Below are positions 1 through 9,347 of a DNA stretch of 64,000 nt, one piece after another. The stretch lies in the NCBI GenBank assembly GCA_016350165.1, contig CP066225.1, positions 2,976,001-3,040,000 of the forward strand, in the 5' to 3' direction. The first letter of the stretch is position 1. Every line of letters starts with the position of its first letter. The notes beneath the pieces are model-generated. The model worked only from the letters and a program-made list of their open reading frames with translations, made no database searches and was not told where the DNA came from. Made by a program: the position numbers and the translations under genes. The stretch is from Planctomycetota bacterium (GTDB lineage Bacteria; Planctomycetota; Phycisphaerae; Phycisphaerales; Phycisphaeraceae).

Positions 1-1854
1 TGGAATAAGACAGATGTTACGATCAATATTGTTTTTTGCATGGTGATAGCGTCGGATCGCCATGAGGCCTGCGTACTCACCGTTCGCACCTGAGTTTGGT
101 TGCAATGAAACAGCTTCAAATCCAGTAATCGTTGCGAGCCATGATTGTAGTGTTGCAAACAATTCACGGTAACCACGTGTTTGATCTGCTGGTGCGTATG
201 GATGCAGCTTCGAAAATTCAGGCCACGTGATTGGGATCATTTCCACAGCAGCATTGAGCTTCATCGTACATGAACCCAACGGAATCATACTGTTTGCTAG
301 TGAGATATCTTTGCCGAGCAAACGTGTCATGTAACGCAATATTTCATGTTCTGAGTGATAACGATTAAATACATCATGTGTTAAGAATGCTGTATCCCTT
401 GCGTATGGTTCGTCATACGCAGTTTTAATTGTATCAGCGATCGTTTTTGCATTCGGTGTCGTTGAATTTTTAGCCTCAGCAAAGATATTGATCAGCGTTT
501 GGATTTCAGTCAGCGTCGTTGTTTCATCAAGGTTGATACAGATGGATGTGTCGCTGTACTTACGCAGGTTGATCAAATGTTCGCGAGCAGCAAACAGAAT
601 CTGATTCACTTGATCCGCTGGCAGATCAATCCGCACATTATCAAAGACATTTTTGTGAGGTAGATTGTAGCCAATAGACTTCAATGCGTGAGATAAAATC
701 AATGCAAGTGAATGAACACGTTTTGCGATCTTCGTAATCCCATCGGGGCCATGATATACAGCATAAAAACCTGCAATTGTGGCTAGAAGTACCTGCGCTG
801 TGCAGATGTTTGATGTCGCACGGTCACGCTTAATGTGCTGTTCACGTGTTTGAATCGTCAGGCGGTAAGCCTTATTACCTTCAGTATCGACAGATACACC
901 AACAATACGGCCAGGCATCTTGCGTACATATTTTTCATGAGTGGCCATATAAGCAGCATGTGGACCACCAAAGCCCATCGGTACGCCAAAGCGTTGCGTG
1001 TTGCCAATGACAATATCAGCACCAAACTCACCCGGTGCACGCAGAAGTGTTAACGCAAGGATATCAGCAGCGACAACAAGTAGGCTGCCTGTATTATGAA
1101 TTTTATCACTAATCGTTGAATAGTCTTCAACATTACCATCAGTTGTCGGATACTGAACAAGTACGCCTGCAAGTGATTTTGCTTGTTCACTTTCAAAATC
1201 GTATTTCCAAATATCATCAACAATCAACTCGATACCCATAGATTGAGCACGTGTTTTCATGAGTGCAATTGTTTGTGGATGTGCAGAAGATGAACAAAGG
1301 AATGCAGTCTTTTTTGCTCTTGCAACTGCCACAGCCATCGCCATCGCTTCAGCTGCTGCTGTTGCTTCGTCAAGCAGTGATGCATTTGCAAGTTCCATGC
1401 CTGTTAGGTCAGACACCATAGTTTGGAAGTTAAGCAGTGCTTCAAGGCGGCCTTGTGAAATCTCAGCTTGATACGGTGTGTATGGTGTGTACCAACGCGC
1501 ATTCTCAAGAACGTTACGAAGAATAACAGCTGGTGTATTTGTATCGTGATAACCCATCCCGATCATGTTGCGGAACACGCGGTTCTTCTTGGCAATGCCC
1601 TGCAAGTGATTAAGGATGCTAGCTTCGGACAGTGTCTCAGGCATGTCCTTCAGATCCATCAGTGATTGCAAACGGATATCGCTAGGCACTGTTGCATCAA
1701 TTAACGCATCCAATGATTCATAGCCAACCTCTTTCAGCATTGCTTCAAGCTCTGCCTCTGAGTGGCCAATATGTCGTGCTTCAAACGTATCGCTTGGCTT
1801 CAGGAATTCCGCAGCCGTCAACTCACCAATATTGGGGGTATGATTTGAACTCAT
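1..1854 (-). CDS. gcvP: Glycine dehydrogenase (decarboxylating), P protein, 3' part cut by the window edge
   Basis: This is the PLP-dependent P protein of the glycine cleavage system, which decarboxylates glycine and passes the aminomethyl group to lipoylated GcvH. I translated 618 residues from the ATG at 1854-1852; the frame is open to the window edge. N-terminal family blocks are present: FEARHIG (residues 24-30), IGMGYHDT (98-105), YTPYQAEISQGRLEALLNF (near 127-144) and SLLDEATAAAEAMA (159-172). PLGSCTMKLN follows at about 525-534 and SLQPNSGANGEYAG near the edge. The catalytic PLP-lysine motif (LNLHK in the family) lies beyond the window. About 340 residues should be missing if the protein has the usual single-chain length of about 950. 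It reads as the fused single-chain form, not split gcvPA/gcvPB. No glycine riboswitch motif was recognised upstream. Confidence 0.95.
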   Translation of the reverse strand, partial: MSSNHTPNIGELTAAEFLKPSDTFEARHIGHSEAELEAMLKEVGYESLDALIDATVPSDIRLQSLMDLKDMPETLSEASILNHLQGIAKKNRVFRNMIGMGYHDTNTPAVILRNVLENARWYTPYTPYQAEISQGRLEALLNFQTMVSDLTGMELANASLLDEATAAAEAMAMAVAVARAKKTAFLCSSSAHPQTIALMKTRAQSMGIELIVDDIWKYDFESEQAKSLAGVLVQYPTTDGNVEDYSTISDKIHNTGSLLVVAADILALTLLRAPGEFGADIVIGNTQRFGVPMGFGGPHAAYMATHEKYVRKMPGRIVGVSVDTEGNKAYRLTIQTREQHIKRDRATSNICTAQVLLATIAGFYAVYHGPDGITKIAKRVHSLALILSHALKSIGYNLPHKNVFDNVRIDLPADQVNQILFAAREHLINLRKYSDTSICINLDETTTLTEIQTLINIFAEAKNSTTPNAKTIADTIKTAYDEPYARDTAFLTHDVFNRYHSEHEILRYMTRLLGKDISLANSMIPLGSCTMKLNAAVEMIPITWPEFSKLHPYAPADQTRGYRELFATLQSWLATITGFEAVSLQPNSGANGEYAGLMAIRRYHHAKNNIDRNICLIP

Positions 1855-2215
1855 TTTTTCTCTCAATATTTCCACGCCGGGAGGGTCAATTAGGTAACTA
1901 AGTCTAGACTTACATCCACCAACTGGCAATTCATGATCACACGCAATTTATTACATTTAAATCGCTCCAAACCGCACCGAATACAACACCCCATTCGCAC
2001 CCAATTTATACTCTTGTTAGCTTCACTTTTTCTGCTTTTGTACCCCTGTTCTTAGCCTTGATTCAGCCATTTGCCTCAGCACCTCACACGCTTGTTCAGA
2101 CATGTAGGTAGGCCCGTTTCACAGAAATCCAAGCACAATTTCGCTTGTCAGATTACAATACCACGTTATCCACACACCATTGTGGACCGATATCAATACA
2201 GAAACGCACAAAACC
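1855..2215. other. Divergent intergenic region between gcvP and polX
   Basis: This 361-base spacer separates two divergent genes and should hold both promoters. I see no convincing ORF or riboswitch. One exact TTATCCACA 9-mer (DnaA-box consensus) lies at 2166-2174, but a single copy is expected by chance in a window this size. Confidence 0.5.
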
Positions 2216-3955
2216 ATGGCCGACACAAACAAACAAATCGCAGCAATCTTTGACCAAATGGCAGATGTCCTACAGATACTCGATGCCAATCGCTTTCGTA
2301 TCATCGCCATGCAAAAAGCTTCACGTGTCATCAAAGAGCTTCCCAATGACGTTTCAACCATGTCACACAAGGATTTGCTCGCATTAGACGGTGTCGGCAA
2401 GGGAACAGCAGATAAAATTGTCGAGTTTTGTGAAACAGGCCAAATCGTTGAACACAAAGAGTTACTCAAGGAGATTCCCAAAGGTCTCCCTGCACTCCTC
2501 GACATCCCCGGCCTCGGAGCAAAGACAGTTGCATTGCTTTGGAATGAAGCGAATATCGTCAGCATCAAGTCTCTTGAAAAGGCACTTAAAAAGCCTGAAA
2601 CTCTGACCTCCATCAAAGGACTTGGCCAGAAAAAAATCGAGGCCATCGCCAAAAACCTCTCTTTCATAGAGCAGGCAGGTAAGCGTTACACTCTCGGACG
2701 TGCTCATCTCAAAGCCGTTTATTTCGTCGCACAGATGCGTCAGCTTCCTGAAGTTGCTCAAGCTGCGTTTGCCGGTTCACTTCGTCGTGGTCGTGATACT
2801 GTCGGTGATATTGACATCCTTGTAGCTGCCGATCCTAAGCACTCTGCCAAAATTACAAAGCACTTTGTTTCACTTGAGCCAGTCAAAGAAACCATCGTTT
2901 CCGGCAAAACCAAGACCTCGGTCCGAACCAAAGGTGGCATCCAAATTGACCTGCGTATCATCTCACCCGATGCTTACGGTGCAGCACTCATGTATTTCAC
3001 CGGCTCCAAAGAGCACAACGTTCGTTTACGTGAGCGTGCTTTGTCAATGGGCATGAGCCTCTCCGAGTATGCCCTCACGAATAAGAAAACAGAGAAAGTC
3101 ATTGCATCAGAAACTGAGGCGGACGTATATAAAGCGCTCGGTCTCGACTTCATCCCGCCGGAACTTCGCGAAGATCGTGGCGAAATCTCAGCTGCCGAAG
3201 CGCACAAACTACCGAAGCTTGTCACCGATCGTGATATTCATGCAGAACTGCACGCGCATACTCATGCGTCCGACGGGCTTTTATCTATTCGCGAGTTAGC
3301 CGGCCTCGCATATGATCGTGGTTTCCATACCATCGCAGTTACCGATCACTCTAAATCCCAAGTACAAGCGCATGGCCTCGACGAAAGTCGCCTCGAACAA
3401 CACATCATCGACGTTCATGCAGTACGTGATGAAATGACAGGCAAAATCAACGTCTTGGCAGGTGCAGAGGTTGATATTCTCTCCGATGGCAAGCTTGATT
3501 ACTCCAACTCACTTCTAAAACATCTCGATATCGTCGTTGCTTCGCCACACGTCGCGCTTGCGCAAACCGGTAGCACCGCAACCAAACGAATCATCAAAGC
3601 AATCAATAATCCATATGTGCATATCATCGGGCATCCCACCGGCCGTCTTCTGATGCGTCGTGAAGGTATGTCACCTGATATGTCTGAGATTATTAAAGCA
3701 GCTGTTGAACGTGGTATTGCACTTGAAATCAACGCTAATCACCACCGCCTTGACTTACGTGATACGCATGCACGTGCTGCGATCGAAGCCGGTTGTCTGC
3801 TCGCAATCAATACCGATACACATCGTCCAAACGATTTCAACGAACTTCAATACGGCATCCTTACCGCTCGCCGTGCATGGGCAGAGCCTAAAAATATCGT
3901 GAACTGTTTTACAGAAGCGAAGCTGCAAAAATGGCTTAAGTCCTGTCGCCCATAA
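2216..3955 (+). CDS. polX: DNA polymerase/3'-5' exonuclease PolX
   Basis: This is a bacterial family X DNA polymerase with a C-terminal PHP nuclease domain, of the type that fills gaps in base-excision repair. Residues 1-150 carry helix-hairpin-helix segments (LDGVGKGTA, IPGLGAKT, IKGLGQKK). The nucleotidyltransferase core has GSLRRGRDTVGDIDIL with metal-binding Asp198 and Asp200, and Asp245 in IQIDLRI. The PHP domain (about 340-579) has ELHAHTHASDG (His346, His348), VTDHSK, GAEVDI, IIGHPTGR and INTDTHRP, so both active sites look intact. At 579 residues it matches the family length. I chose ATG 2216 (MADTNKQI). The in-frame ATG at 2180 would add 12 residues with no homology and no better ribosome-binding site. 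It stands alone between divergent gcvP and the fucosidase. Confidence 0.95.
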   Translation: MADTNKQIAAIFDQMADVLQILDANRFRIIAMQKASRVIKELPNDVSTMSHKDLLALDGVGKGTADKIVEFCETGQIVEHKELLKEIPKGLPALLDIPGLGAKTVALLWNEANIVSIKSLEKALKKPETLTSIKGLGQKKIEAIAKNLSFIEQAGKRYTLGRAHLKAVYFVAQMRQLPEVAQAAFAGSLRRGRDTVGDIDILVAADPKHSAKITKHFVSLEPVKETIVSGKTKTSVRTKGGIQIDLRIISPDAYGAALMYFTGSKEHNVRLRERALSMGMSLSEYALTNKKTEKVIASETEADVYKALGLDFIPPELREDRGEISAAEAHKLPKLVTDRDIHAELHAHTHASDGLLSIRELAGLAYDRGFHTIAVTDHSKSQVQAHGLDESRLEQHIIDVHAVRDEMTGKINVLAGAEVDILSDGKLDYSNSLLKHLDIVVASPHVALAQTGSTATKRIIKAINNPYVHIIGHPTGRLLMRREGMSPDMSEIIKAAVERGIALEINANHHRLDLRDTHARAAIEAGCLLAINTDTHRPNDFNELQYGILTARRAWAEPKNIVNCFTEAKLQKWLKSCRP

Positions 3956-4145
3956 CACATAAGCATATTTAGTCTATTCATTAGTTAGCTCGCATTTTAC
4001 GTTAAATGTAAGAGTAAAATTTATACATTGGTTTTGTTCTCAAATCTGTTATCCTAAAAATTGCAAACACTTAACCAGTAGAAATGTACGTAAATTATAG
4101 GCTTAAAGCTTTATATAACGTTTCGCGTTATCTAATGAGGATGTT

Positions 4146-5609
4146 ATGAAATTACTAAAAACGGCTGCGTTGATTTCTTCTCTCTTACTCGGGTCATCCA
4201 TCCAAGCACAGGATGCTGATTTCATTGATTTCGCAATGGATAAAACCTATCCAGAAACATCGAGAAAACGCACAGAAGAATTTTCAAACTACAAATTCGG
4301 TCTATTCGTTCACTGGGGTCTCTATTCTGTACCAGCTGGTAAATGGCATGATGGTCGCATTCTCAAAAAAAATTATGGCGAATGGATTCAGTATCATCTA
4401 AAAATTCCATTCACTGAATACAGCCAGCTAACAAAAGAATTTAATCCAACTGATTTCGATGCGGATCGATGGGTTAGTTACGTTAAATCGCTTGGCATGA
4501 AGTACATCGTCATCACTTCCAAACACCATGATGGTTTTGCGCTTTTCCCATCAGATGTTTCCGAATACGATATCGAATCGACGCCATATAAAAAAGACAT
4601 TCTCGGTCAGCTTAAAAAAGCCTGTGATAAGTACGGCATCGCTCTGGGGTTCTACTACTCACAAGCAAAAGACTGGGAAAATATCAATGCAGTTGACGGG
4701 CAACTATTCAAGGATCTCCCTGAAAACTATAAACCCGACCTCGACAAGTACATCGCAGAAAAGTCCATTCCTCAGTTAAAAGAGTTACTTACTCGCTACG
4801 AGCCAACGCTTATTTGGTTTGACACACCACAACAAATCACTCCAGAACGTGCGCAACGTTTTGCAGACACAGTCAATACATACTCTCCCAAAACACTCAT
4901 TAACTCACGTATCGTCTTCCCCGGATCCGCTTTGCAAAGATGGATGCAAGGTCAACCGACGAACGAAGAAGCCGCGATTCAGTTTAAACTGCAAACAAAA
5001 TGGCAAACTGATTTTAATGACTTCGTCGATTACATCTCTCTGAGAGATAAGGGCATTCCAAACTCAATTATCCCAATTCCATTCGAGTCGCCTGACTCTG
5101 TCTCAACTTCCTACGGTCACAAAGAGTTTGGCTATGTTAAATACCATACACCTGAAGAGCTCGTGCATCGTCTTGTCAAAACAACAGCACGTGGCGGCAA
5201 CTACCTCCTCAACATCGGCCCAGATGGCAAAGGTAACATCCCATCAAAAACCAAAGAACTTCTTGATCAGCTTGGCAGCTGGATGAAAACCAACAGCAAC
5301 GCAATCCATAACACAATCGCTAACCCATTCGGTCAACTTTTTGATGAATGCGAAGTTACCTATAATTCAAGCACAAATACGCTATACCTCATTTTCCTTC
5401 AGTGGCCAACCGATTCTGCAATCACAATCAATCTGCCGCAAGAAAAGTCAGGTTTCACTGTACAGCCAACAGCTCGTGTTCTAGGCTCAAACGCAACAAC
5501 ACAAATCATTAAACTCGATAACACACTCACTATCGCAAGTATCCCGCAAAACATTCCACAATCATCCGCAACAGTGATCGCGATTCAACTTGATACGCCA
5601 ATCAAATAA
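4146..5609 (+). CDS. Secreted alpha-L-fucosidase, GH29 family
   Basis: This retaining exo-glycosidase removes alpha-L-fucose from glycans. Residues 1-21 form a Sec signal peptide (hydrophobic core, cleavage after SIQA), so the enzyme is exported. GH29 signatures are clear: FGLFVHWGLYSVPAGKW (51-67), YIVITSKHHDGFALF (120-134) and TLIWFDTP with the expected nucleophile Asp226. RGGNYLLNIGPDGKG is in the C-terminal half, followed by a beta-sandwich tail. The length of 487 residues is normal. GAGG about 5 bases upstream supports the start. The gene is monocistronic and ends at a bidirectional terminator. It sits tail-to-tail with two phosphodiester-glycosidase genes, which suggests a small locus for a fucose-containing polymer. 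No SusCD-type transporter is in view, and the substrate cannot be read from sequence. Confidence 0.93.
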   Translation: MKLLKTAALISSLLLGSSIQAQDADFIDFAMDKTYPETSRKRTEEFSNYKFGLFVHWGLYSVPAGKWHDGRILKKNYGEWIQYHLKIPFTEYSQLTKEFNPTDFDADRWVSYVKSLGMKYIVITSKHHDGFALFPSDVSEYDIESTPYKKDILGQLKKACDKYGIALGFYYSQAKDWENINAVDGQLFKDLPENYKPDLDKYIAEKSIPQLKELLTRYEPTLIWFDTPQQITPERAQRFADTVNTYSPKTLINSRIVFPGSALQRWMQGQPTNEEAAIQFKLQTKWQTDFNDFVDYISLRDKGIPNSIIPIPFESPDSVSTSYGHKEFGYVKYHTPEELVHRLVKTTARGGNYLLNIGPDGKGNIPSKTKELLDQLGSWMKTNSNAIHNTIANPFGQLFDECEVTYNSSTNTLYLIFLQWPTDSAITINLPQEKSGFTVQPTARVLGSNATTQIIKLDNTLTIASIPQNIPQSSATVIAIQLDTPIK

Positions 5610-5632
5610 AACATAAACTATCGCATAACAAA

Positions 5633-5661
5633 AAAGCTGCTCAATCGAGCAGATTTTTTAT
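5633..5661. terminator. Bidirectional rho-independent terminator
   Basis: A CTGCTC/GAGCAG stem (5637-5642 with 5647-5652) has a 4-base loop. It is flanked by an A-run on the left and a T-run on the right, so it can end both the fucosidase and the convergent 5677-7221 gene. Confidence 0.8.
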
Positions 5662-5676
5662 TTCAATAAATTTATT

Positions 5677-7221
5677 TTACTGTCTTAACTTACCCTTCGG
5701 ATCATAAACCACATCACTAATCATCAATTCAATCGGCTCATCATACTCCGCATCTTTATTCTTAAGAATCAGAATTGAGTCTAATGATGTGTTAGGCCCA
5801 TCAATCACACCGTTGCCCCCACCATAATTAAACCAGTGATCAACAACACGCAAATCCCACGCATAATTATGCCATTTACCGTCCGCGATGATCGGCATCG
5901 TTGATCCACGCTCATGACCTTTTGAAGTGTTCTCGAGTGGGTTCGACACATCATCTAGTACCAGCGATGCCTTCAGGTTTGGCGTTGTCGTCTTGATCTT
6001 GTACGTCACTGTACCGACGCGCCCCAAAGCCACGTTATGCTTCGGCTTCCCTTCACCTGAATACTCTCGAACTAAAACATCACTCCCCGCTTTGCTCTCA
6101 TCAATCACAACCTTTTTCAAATGCAAGCTGTCTGTCTTTTTCGACTTGGCATGCAAGATCGCTTCATGCTTCATTTGTAGTCGCAAGCTACGTTCTTCCC
6201 CTTCAAACTGAATATCAAACCACTCAAGTGCGACAGGTTCTTGCGGATAAGGCAACGCCTTCCTCGGCTTCGGCTTCGGTGCCATCGCAAGTGATCCCAT
6301 ATACTCAGGATTCGGCTTTGCAAACACAACCAAGGATGCAGCTACAAATCTCGGACGTCCCGTTCGACCATCTTCAAATGTGTCCGAAGGATTATTCGCA
6401 ACTCTCACTTCAGAGTCCGCAATTGCAAGCGTCGTCGAGCCGCCACCATCCAAGTTGATCGCATTCTCGCAACCTAAATCTCTGAACAAATCCGCCAACT
6501 CAAATAGCGTCATGCCTTCCGAGAACTCACTCTGTCTGCCATCCACAATCACCAACAGAATCGTGCCATCCTTTTTCCAACCTACTGCTGTTCTCGGATG
6601 TGTACTCGTTGTGAAACTCCATTTTTTCGTTTCAGGCATCATGCCATCTTCAAGTAATATATGTGAACCACCAATCGTATTATAAATCGGAGCATCCGCT
6701 GGAATCGTCTTCGCATTATTCGCTTTAGGTTCAGCCGACTTTACAATCGAAGCGACATTGTCCGCACTAATATTCAGGGCAGGCCACCCCTTGTAAAAAT
6801 TCGAATACACATTCCCCTCAGACGCTGCCAACCCTTTGATATCCGCATAAGGATGTTCTTTACTGATATCACCGTAAAACGCAGTGTTTATGCCTACCTG
6901 TGCTTTGACTTGTTCAACAAATACAGGCGTATGTACGCGCGTTACTTCAAGATTCGGGTCCCCCTCTTCCTCGCCATTCGGGTCGCCATTGGCAGGTGAG
7001 CACATAAAACGCACGCCTTTAGCTTTCGGATCAATTTCAATCACATTGATCACCGTGGGCCGCGGATTCTTCTGAATAATCTGTTTATGTTTCACCCCAA
7101 TAAACGGCTGCGCCTCTTTAACTTCCCCATTTATCTCCCATTTCCCCAGCGATTCATCCTCACCCCAAACCACACTACTCCCCACAAATGCCAATATTAC
7201 AGCCAAGCCAATTCGTTTCAT
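5677..7221 (-). CDS. Secreted phosphodiester glycosidase (NAGPA/DUF2233 family), copy A
   Basis: Proteins with this domain resemble the catalytic region of the mammalian uncovering enzyme, which hydrolyses GlcNAc-1-phosphodiesters; the bacterial substrate here is unknown. The 514-residue product starts at ATG 7221 (MKRIGLAV) with GGAG 9 bases upstream, and has a signal peptide ending near VVWG. The family core is visible: QIIQKNPRPTVINVIEID, GINTAFYGD, GGSHILLEDG, HPRTAVGWKKDG, LLVIVDGRQ and the diagnostic INLDGGGSTT. The last 150 or so residues form a separate beta-rich module (VGTVTYKIKTTTPNLKA, DGKWHNYAWDL) like a carbohydrate-binding jelly roll. It is a tandem paralogue of the next gene. 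The two share order and most motifs, but each has its own terminator, so they are probably separate transcription units. Confidence 0.85.
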   Translation of the reverse strand: MKRIGLAVILAFVGSSVVWGEDESLGKWEINGEVKEAQPFIGVKHKQIIQKNPRPTVINVIEIDPKAKGVRFMCSPANGDPNGEEEGDPNLEVTRVHTPVFVEQVKAQVGINTAFYGDISKEHPYADIKGLAASEGNVYSNFYKGWPALNISADNVASIVKSAEPKANNAKTIPADAPIYNTIGGSHILLEDGMMPETKKWSFTTSTHPRTAVGWKKDGTILLVIVDGRQSEFSEGMTLFELADLFRDLGCENAINLDGGGSTTLAIADSEVRVANNPSDTFEDGRTGRPRFVAASLVVFAKPNPEYMGSLAMAPKPKPRKALPYPQEPVALEWFDIQFEGEERSLRLQMKHEAILHAKSKKTDSLHLKKVVIDESKAGSDVLVREYSGEGKPKHNVALGRVGTVTYKIKTTTPNLKASLVLDDVSNPLENTSKGHERGSTMPIIADGKWHNYAWDLRVVDHWFNYGGGNGVIDGPNTSLDSILILKNKDAEYDEPIELMISDVVYDPKGKLRQ

Positions 7222-7337
7222 CACATTCACTCCAAAACCAAACACATCAATACATTCACACAAAATACTATCAGTAAAGAACAATTATAACTCGTCGTTA
7301 ACAATCACTACACCTTTTTCTTCACAGTAATACCACG

Positions 7338-7362
7338 AAAAAAGCCGCAGCAAACGCCACGG
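7338..7362 (-). terminator. Rho-independent terminator of phosphodiester glycosidase copy B
   Basis: On the minus strand an 8-bp stem (GCCGTGGC with GCTGCGGC, two G-U pairs) with loop GTTT is followed by six T. It lies 33 bases past the stop of the 7395-8984 gene. Confidence 0.65.
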
Positions 7363-7394
7363 CCTCAATCACTTAATCTTCAATATTTAAAGAA

Positions 7395-8984
7395 TTACTC
7401 AAAATCATCGTTCGGGTCATACGTCACCGCATCAACCATGATCTCAATCACTTCACCTTGCTTGTTGTATTTCGCATCAGAAGTAATCAACAAACCATCT
7501 ATTGACGTGTTAGGCCCTTCCATCGCACCATTGCCATTGTAGAAGTTCGTCCAGTGATGAACCTTCTGCAAGTCCCATGCATAAAAATGCCACTTGCCGT
7601 CAGCTTTGATCGGACGATAGGTACCCTTCTCGTGTGCCTTGGATTTGTTCTTAGCAGGCTGAATCGTATCGTCAACCACAATCGAGGCCTTCAGATTAGG
7701 ATGCTTCGTTTTGATCCAATATCCAATAGTACCAACACGTCCAAGTACTTCATTGTTCTTGGTTGCGCCACCACCAGAGAGGAAGCGAAGCAGCAAGCCT
7801 TTGCCACTATCTTTACCACGAATAATGCGCATCCCCAAAGCTTTTTTACCTGAAGGTGCTGTTCGATCATTTACAATTTTAGCTTCAGACTTCTTGTCTA
7901 TGCAGCGATTAGAACCACATGCACTTACTGCACTACCAAAGTGGCCTAGATCCTTTTCGAAGTCATCGATGACGATCTTTTTCTTCGCATATGGAAGTGG
8001 CTTCGGTGGGGCAGGCTTCTTCGCCATCGGCAACGGCTTATAACCTGGCTTTCTCTTCGCAAACACCGCAATGTTCACACCATTCGAACGTTCACGGCCA
8101 GCATCACCATTCGCTTTCGCATCCGATGGATTGTTCACCACACGCAGCTTCGGATCAGCCATCACCATTGTTGATGAGCCGCCACCATCGAGATTCACCG
8201 CATCACTCGCACCGAGACCAATCATGATCTGTGCAAGCTCTGCCAATGAAGCGCCCTCAGTAAAGTCAGGCTGACGACCATCAACAGTCACCAACAACAC
8301 AATACCTTCAGCCGTATGGCCAGCCGCTGTACGTGGATGGAACACAGCACTGAAAGCACCGCTATCAAATTTCTTCGCTTCGCCGTTTTCGACTAGCAAG
8401 TGTGAACCCGAAATCGCGTTATAAGGCTCAACATCCTTACGTGATGTCTTATACGTTGGGCCATCATTGTTCTCAGGCAGCAACACACTCGGCGTACCAT
8501 CAGGACCAAAGTTAATCGCCGGCCATGGTCTGCCATACTGTGGCTCAAAAGGCGAGAACGCCACACCTTCAGAAACACCCAAACCAACAACATTCGTATC
8601 CATCGTTCCTTTCACAAACGCATAGAACGCTGCGTTAATACCTGCCTGCGCTTTCTCTTGTTCTAAGAACTGACGCACCGTTTGGCGTGTTGTCTCATGA
8701 TTCGGATCACCCGGCTCGTCACCATTGGGATCGCCATTGCCCGCCGTTACCTTAAACCGAACGCCATCAGCCTTCGGATCAATTCTCAATACATTGATCA
8801 CGCGCGGCCGCGGGCTCTTCTGAATAATCTGAATATGCTCCACCCCGACAAACGGTTCACTCTTCTGGATCTCGCCTTCCAGCTTAATCTCACTCGCCCA
8901 AACGCTGCTCCACAAACTCAACACCGCCAGCAAGCAAAGTGAAAATAACACAGGACCAGATAATCTAAATCTGCTCACGATCAA
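7395..8984 (-). CDS. Secreted phosphodiester glycosidase (NAGPA/DUF2233 family), copy B
   Basis: The 529-residue paralogue of copy A has the same layout: signal peptide (cleavage near VWAS), an IIQKSPRPRVINVLRIDPKA block, GINAAFYAF, ISGSHLLVENG, HPRTAAGHTAEG, VTVDGRQPDF and AVNLDGGGSSTMV. A C-terminal module with VGTIGYWIKTKHPNLKA and DGKWHFYAWDLQKVHHW follows. The C-terminal module is longer than in copy A and contains two Cys (SACGSNRC) that could form a disulfide in the periplasm. The differences are spread evenly, so this looks like an old duplication rather than a recent one. The function is hydrolysis of a glycosyl phosphodiester by family assignment; the true substrate is unknown. A perfect inverted repeat lies about 165 bases upstream. 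Confidence 0.85.
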   Translation of the reverse strand: MIVSRFRLSGPVLFSLCLLAVLSLWSSVWASEIKLEGEIQKSEPFVGVEHIQIIQKSPRPRVINVLRIDPKADGVRFKVTAGNGDPNGDEPGDPNHETTRQTVRQFLEQEKAQAGINAAFYAFVKGTMDTNVVGLGVSEGVAFSPFEPQYGRPWPAINFGPDGTPSVLLPENNDGPTYKTSRKDVEPYNAISGSHLLVENGEAKKFDSGAFSAVFHPRTAAGHTAEGIVLLVTVDGRQPDFTEGASLAELAQIMIGLGASDAVNLDGGGSSTMVMADPKLRVVNNPSDAKANGDAGRERSNGVNIAVFAKRKPGYKPLPMAKKPAPPKPLPYAKKKIVIDDFEKDLGHFGSAVSACGSNRCIDKKSEAKIVNDRTAPSGKKALGMRIIRGKDSGKGLLLRFLSGGGATKNNEVLGRVGTIGYWIKTKHPNLKASIVVDDTIQPAKNKSKAHEKGTYRPIKADGKWHFYAWDLQKVHHWTNFYNGNGAMEGPNTSIDGLLITSDAKYNKQGEVIEIMVDAVTYDPNDDFE

Positions 8985-9149
8985 AACTCCATTCGTTTAA
9001 CTTTGGCCTTTTGCTCAGTTATCGCTGTTCCCAGCTCACGACCCATGGTCGCTGCTTTTGCATCAGCGAACATTCCCTCAGCACAGACTTACCACTGATT
9101 GACCCATGTGCCTCGATTATAACTACCCAAGGTCATATGTAATAGATCA

Positions 9150-9171
9150 AAAAGTGTTATAGAACACTTTT
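9150..9171. promoter_or_regulatory. Perfect 9-bp inverted repeat upstream of phosphodiester glycosidase B
   Basis: AAAAGTGTT and AACACTTTT are separated by ATAG. It sits 166 bases upstream of the gene start and no gene ends on the left side, so an operator for a dimeric regulator is more likely than a terminator. No homologous site was found in front of copy A. Confidence 0.35.
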
Positions 9172-9237
9172 GTCTCTGATTTGCGACAATTTAATATTAA
9201 CTCAGAAATTACCGCCGTCCCATTTCCAGCTTTCCCA

Positions 9238-9265
9238 TGAAAAAACCGTCGATCCCTCGACGGTT
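9238..9265 (-). terminator. Rho-independent terminator of flgM
   Basis: A 9-bp perfect stem (AACCGTCGA with TCGACGGTT, loop TCCC) is followed on the minus strand by a T-run. It lies about 80 bases beyond the flgM stop. Confidence 0.8.
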
Positions 9266-9347
9266 GAATGATCCATAGTTATTGGTTGCCTATCGGCTTG
9301 GGTAAGGATTACACGCCTCATGCATGTAATTCGGTTGGAAGGAGAAA

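Larger units (their letters stand above)
8985..9347. other. Intergenic region between copy B and flgM
   Basis: This 363-base stretch contains no supported gene. It holds the flgM terminator (9238-9265), an inverted repeat (9150-9171) and presumably the promoter of the 7395-8984 gene. Confidence 0.6.

Noticed and set aside
2166-2174. Perfect DnaA-box 9-mer TTATCCACA before polX
   Set aside because: Only one copy, no AT-rich unwinding region or dnaA/dnaN neighbours. One copy is about what chance gives in 64 kb.
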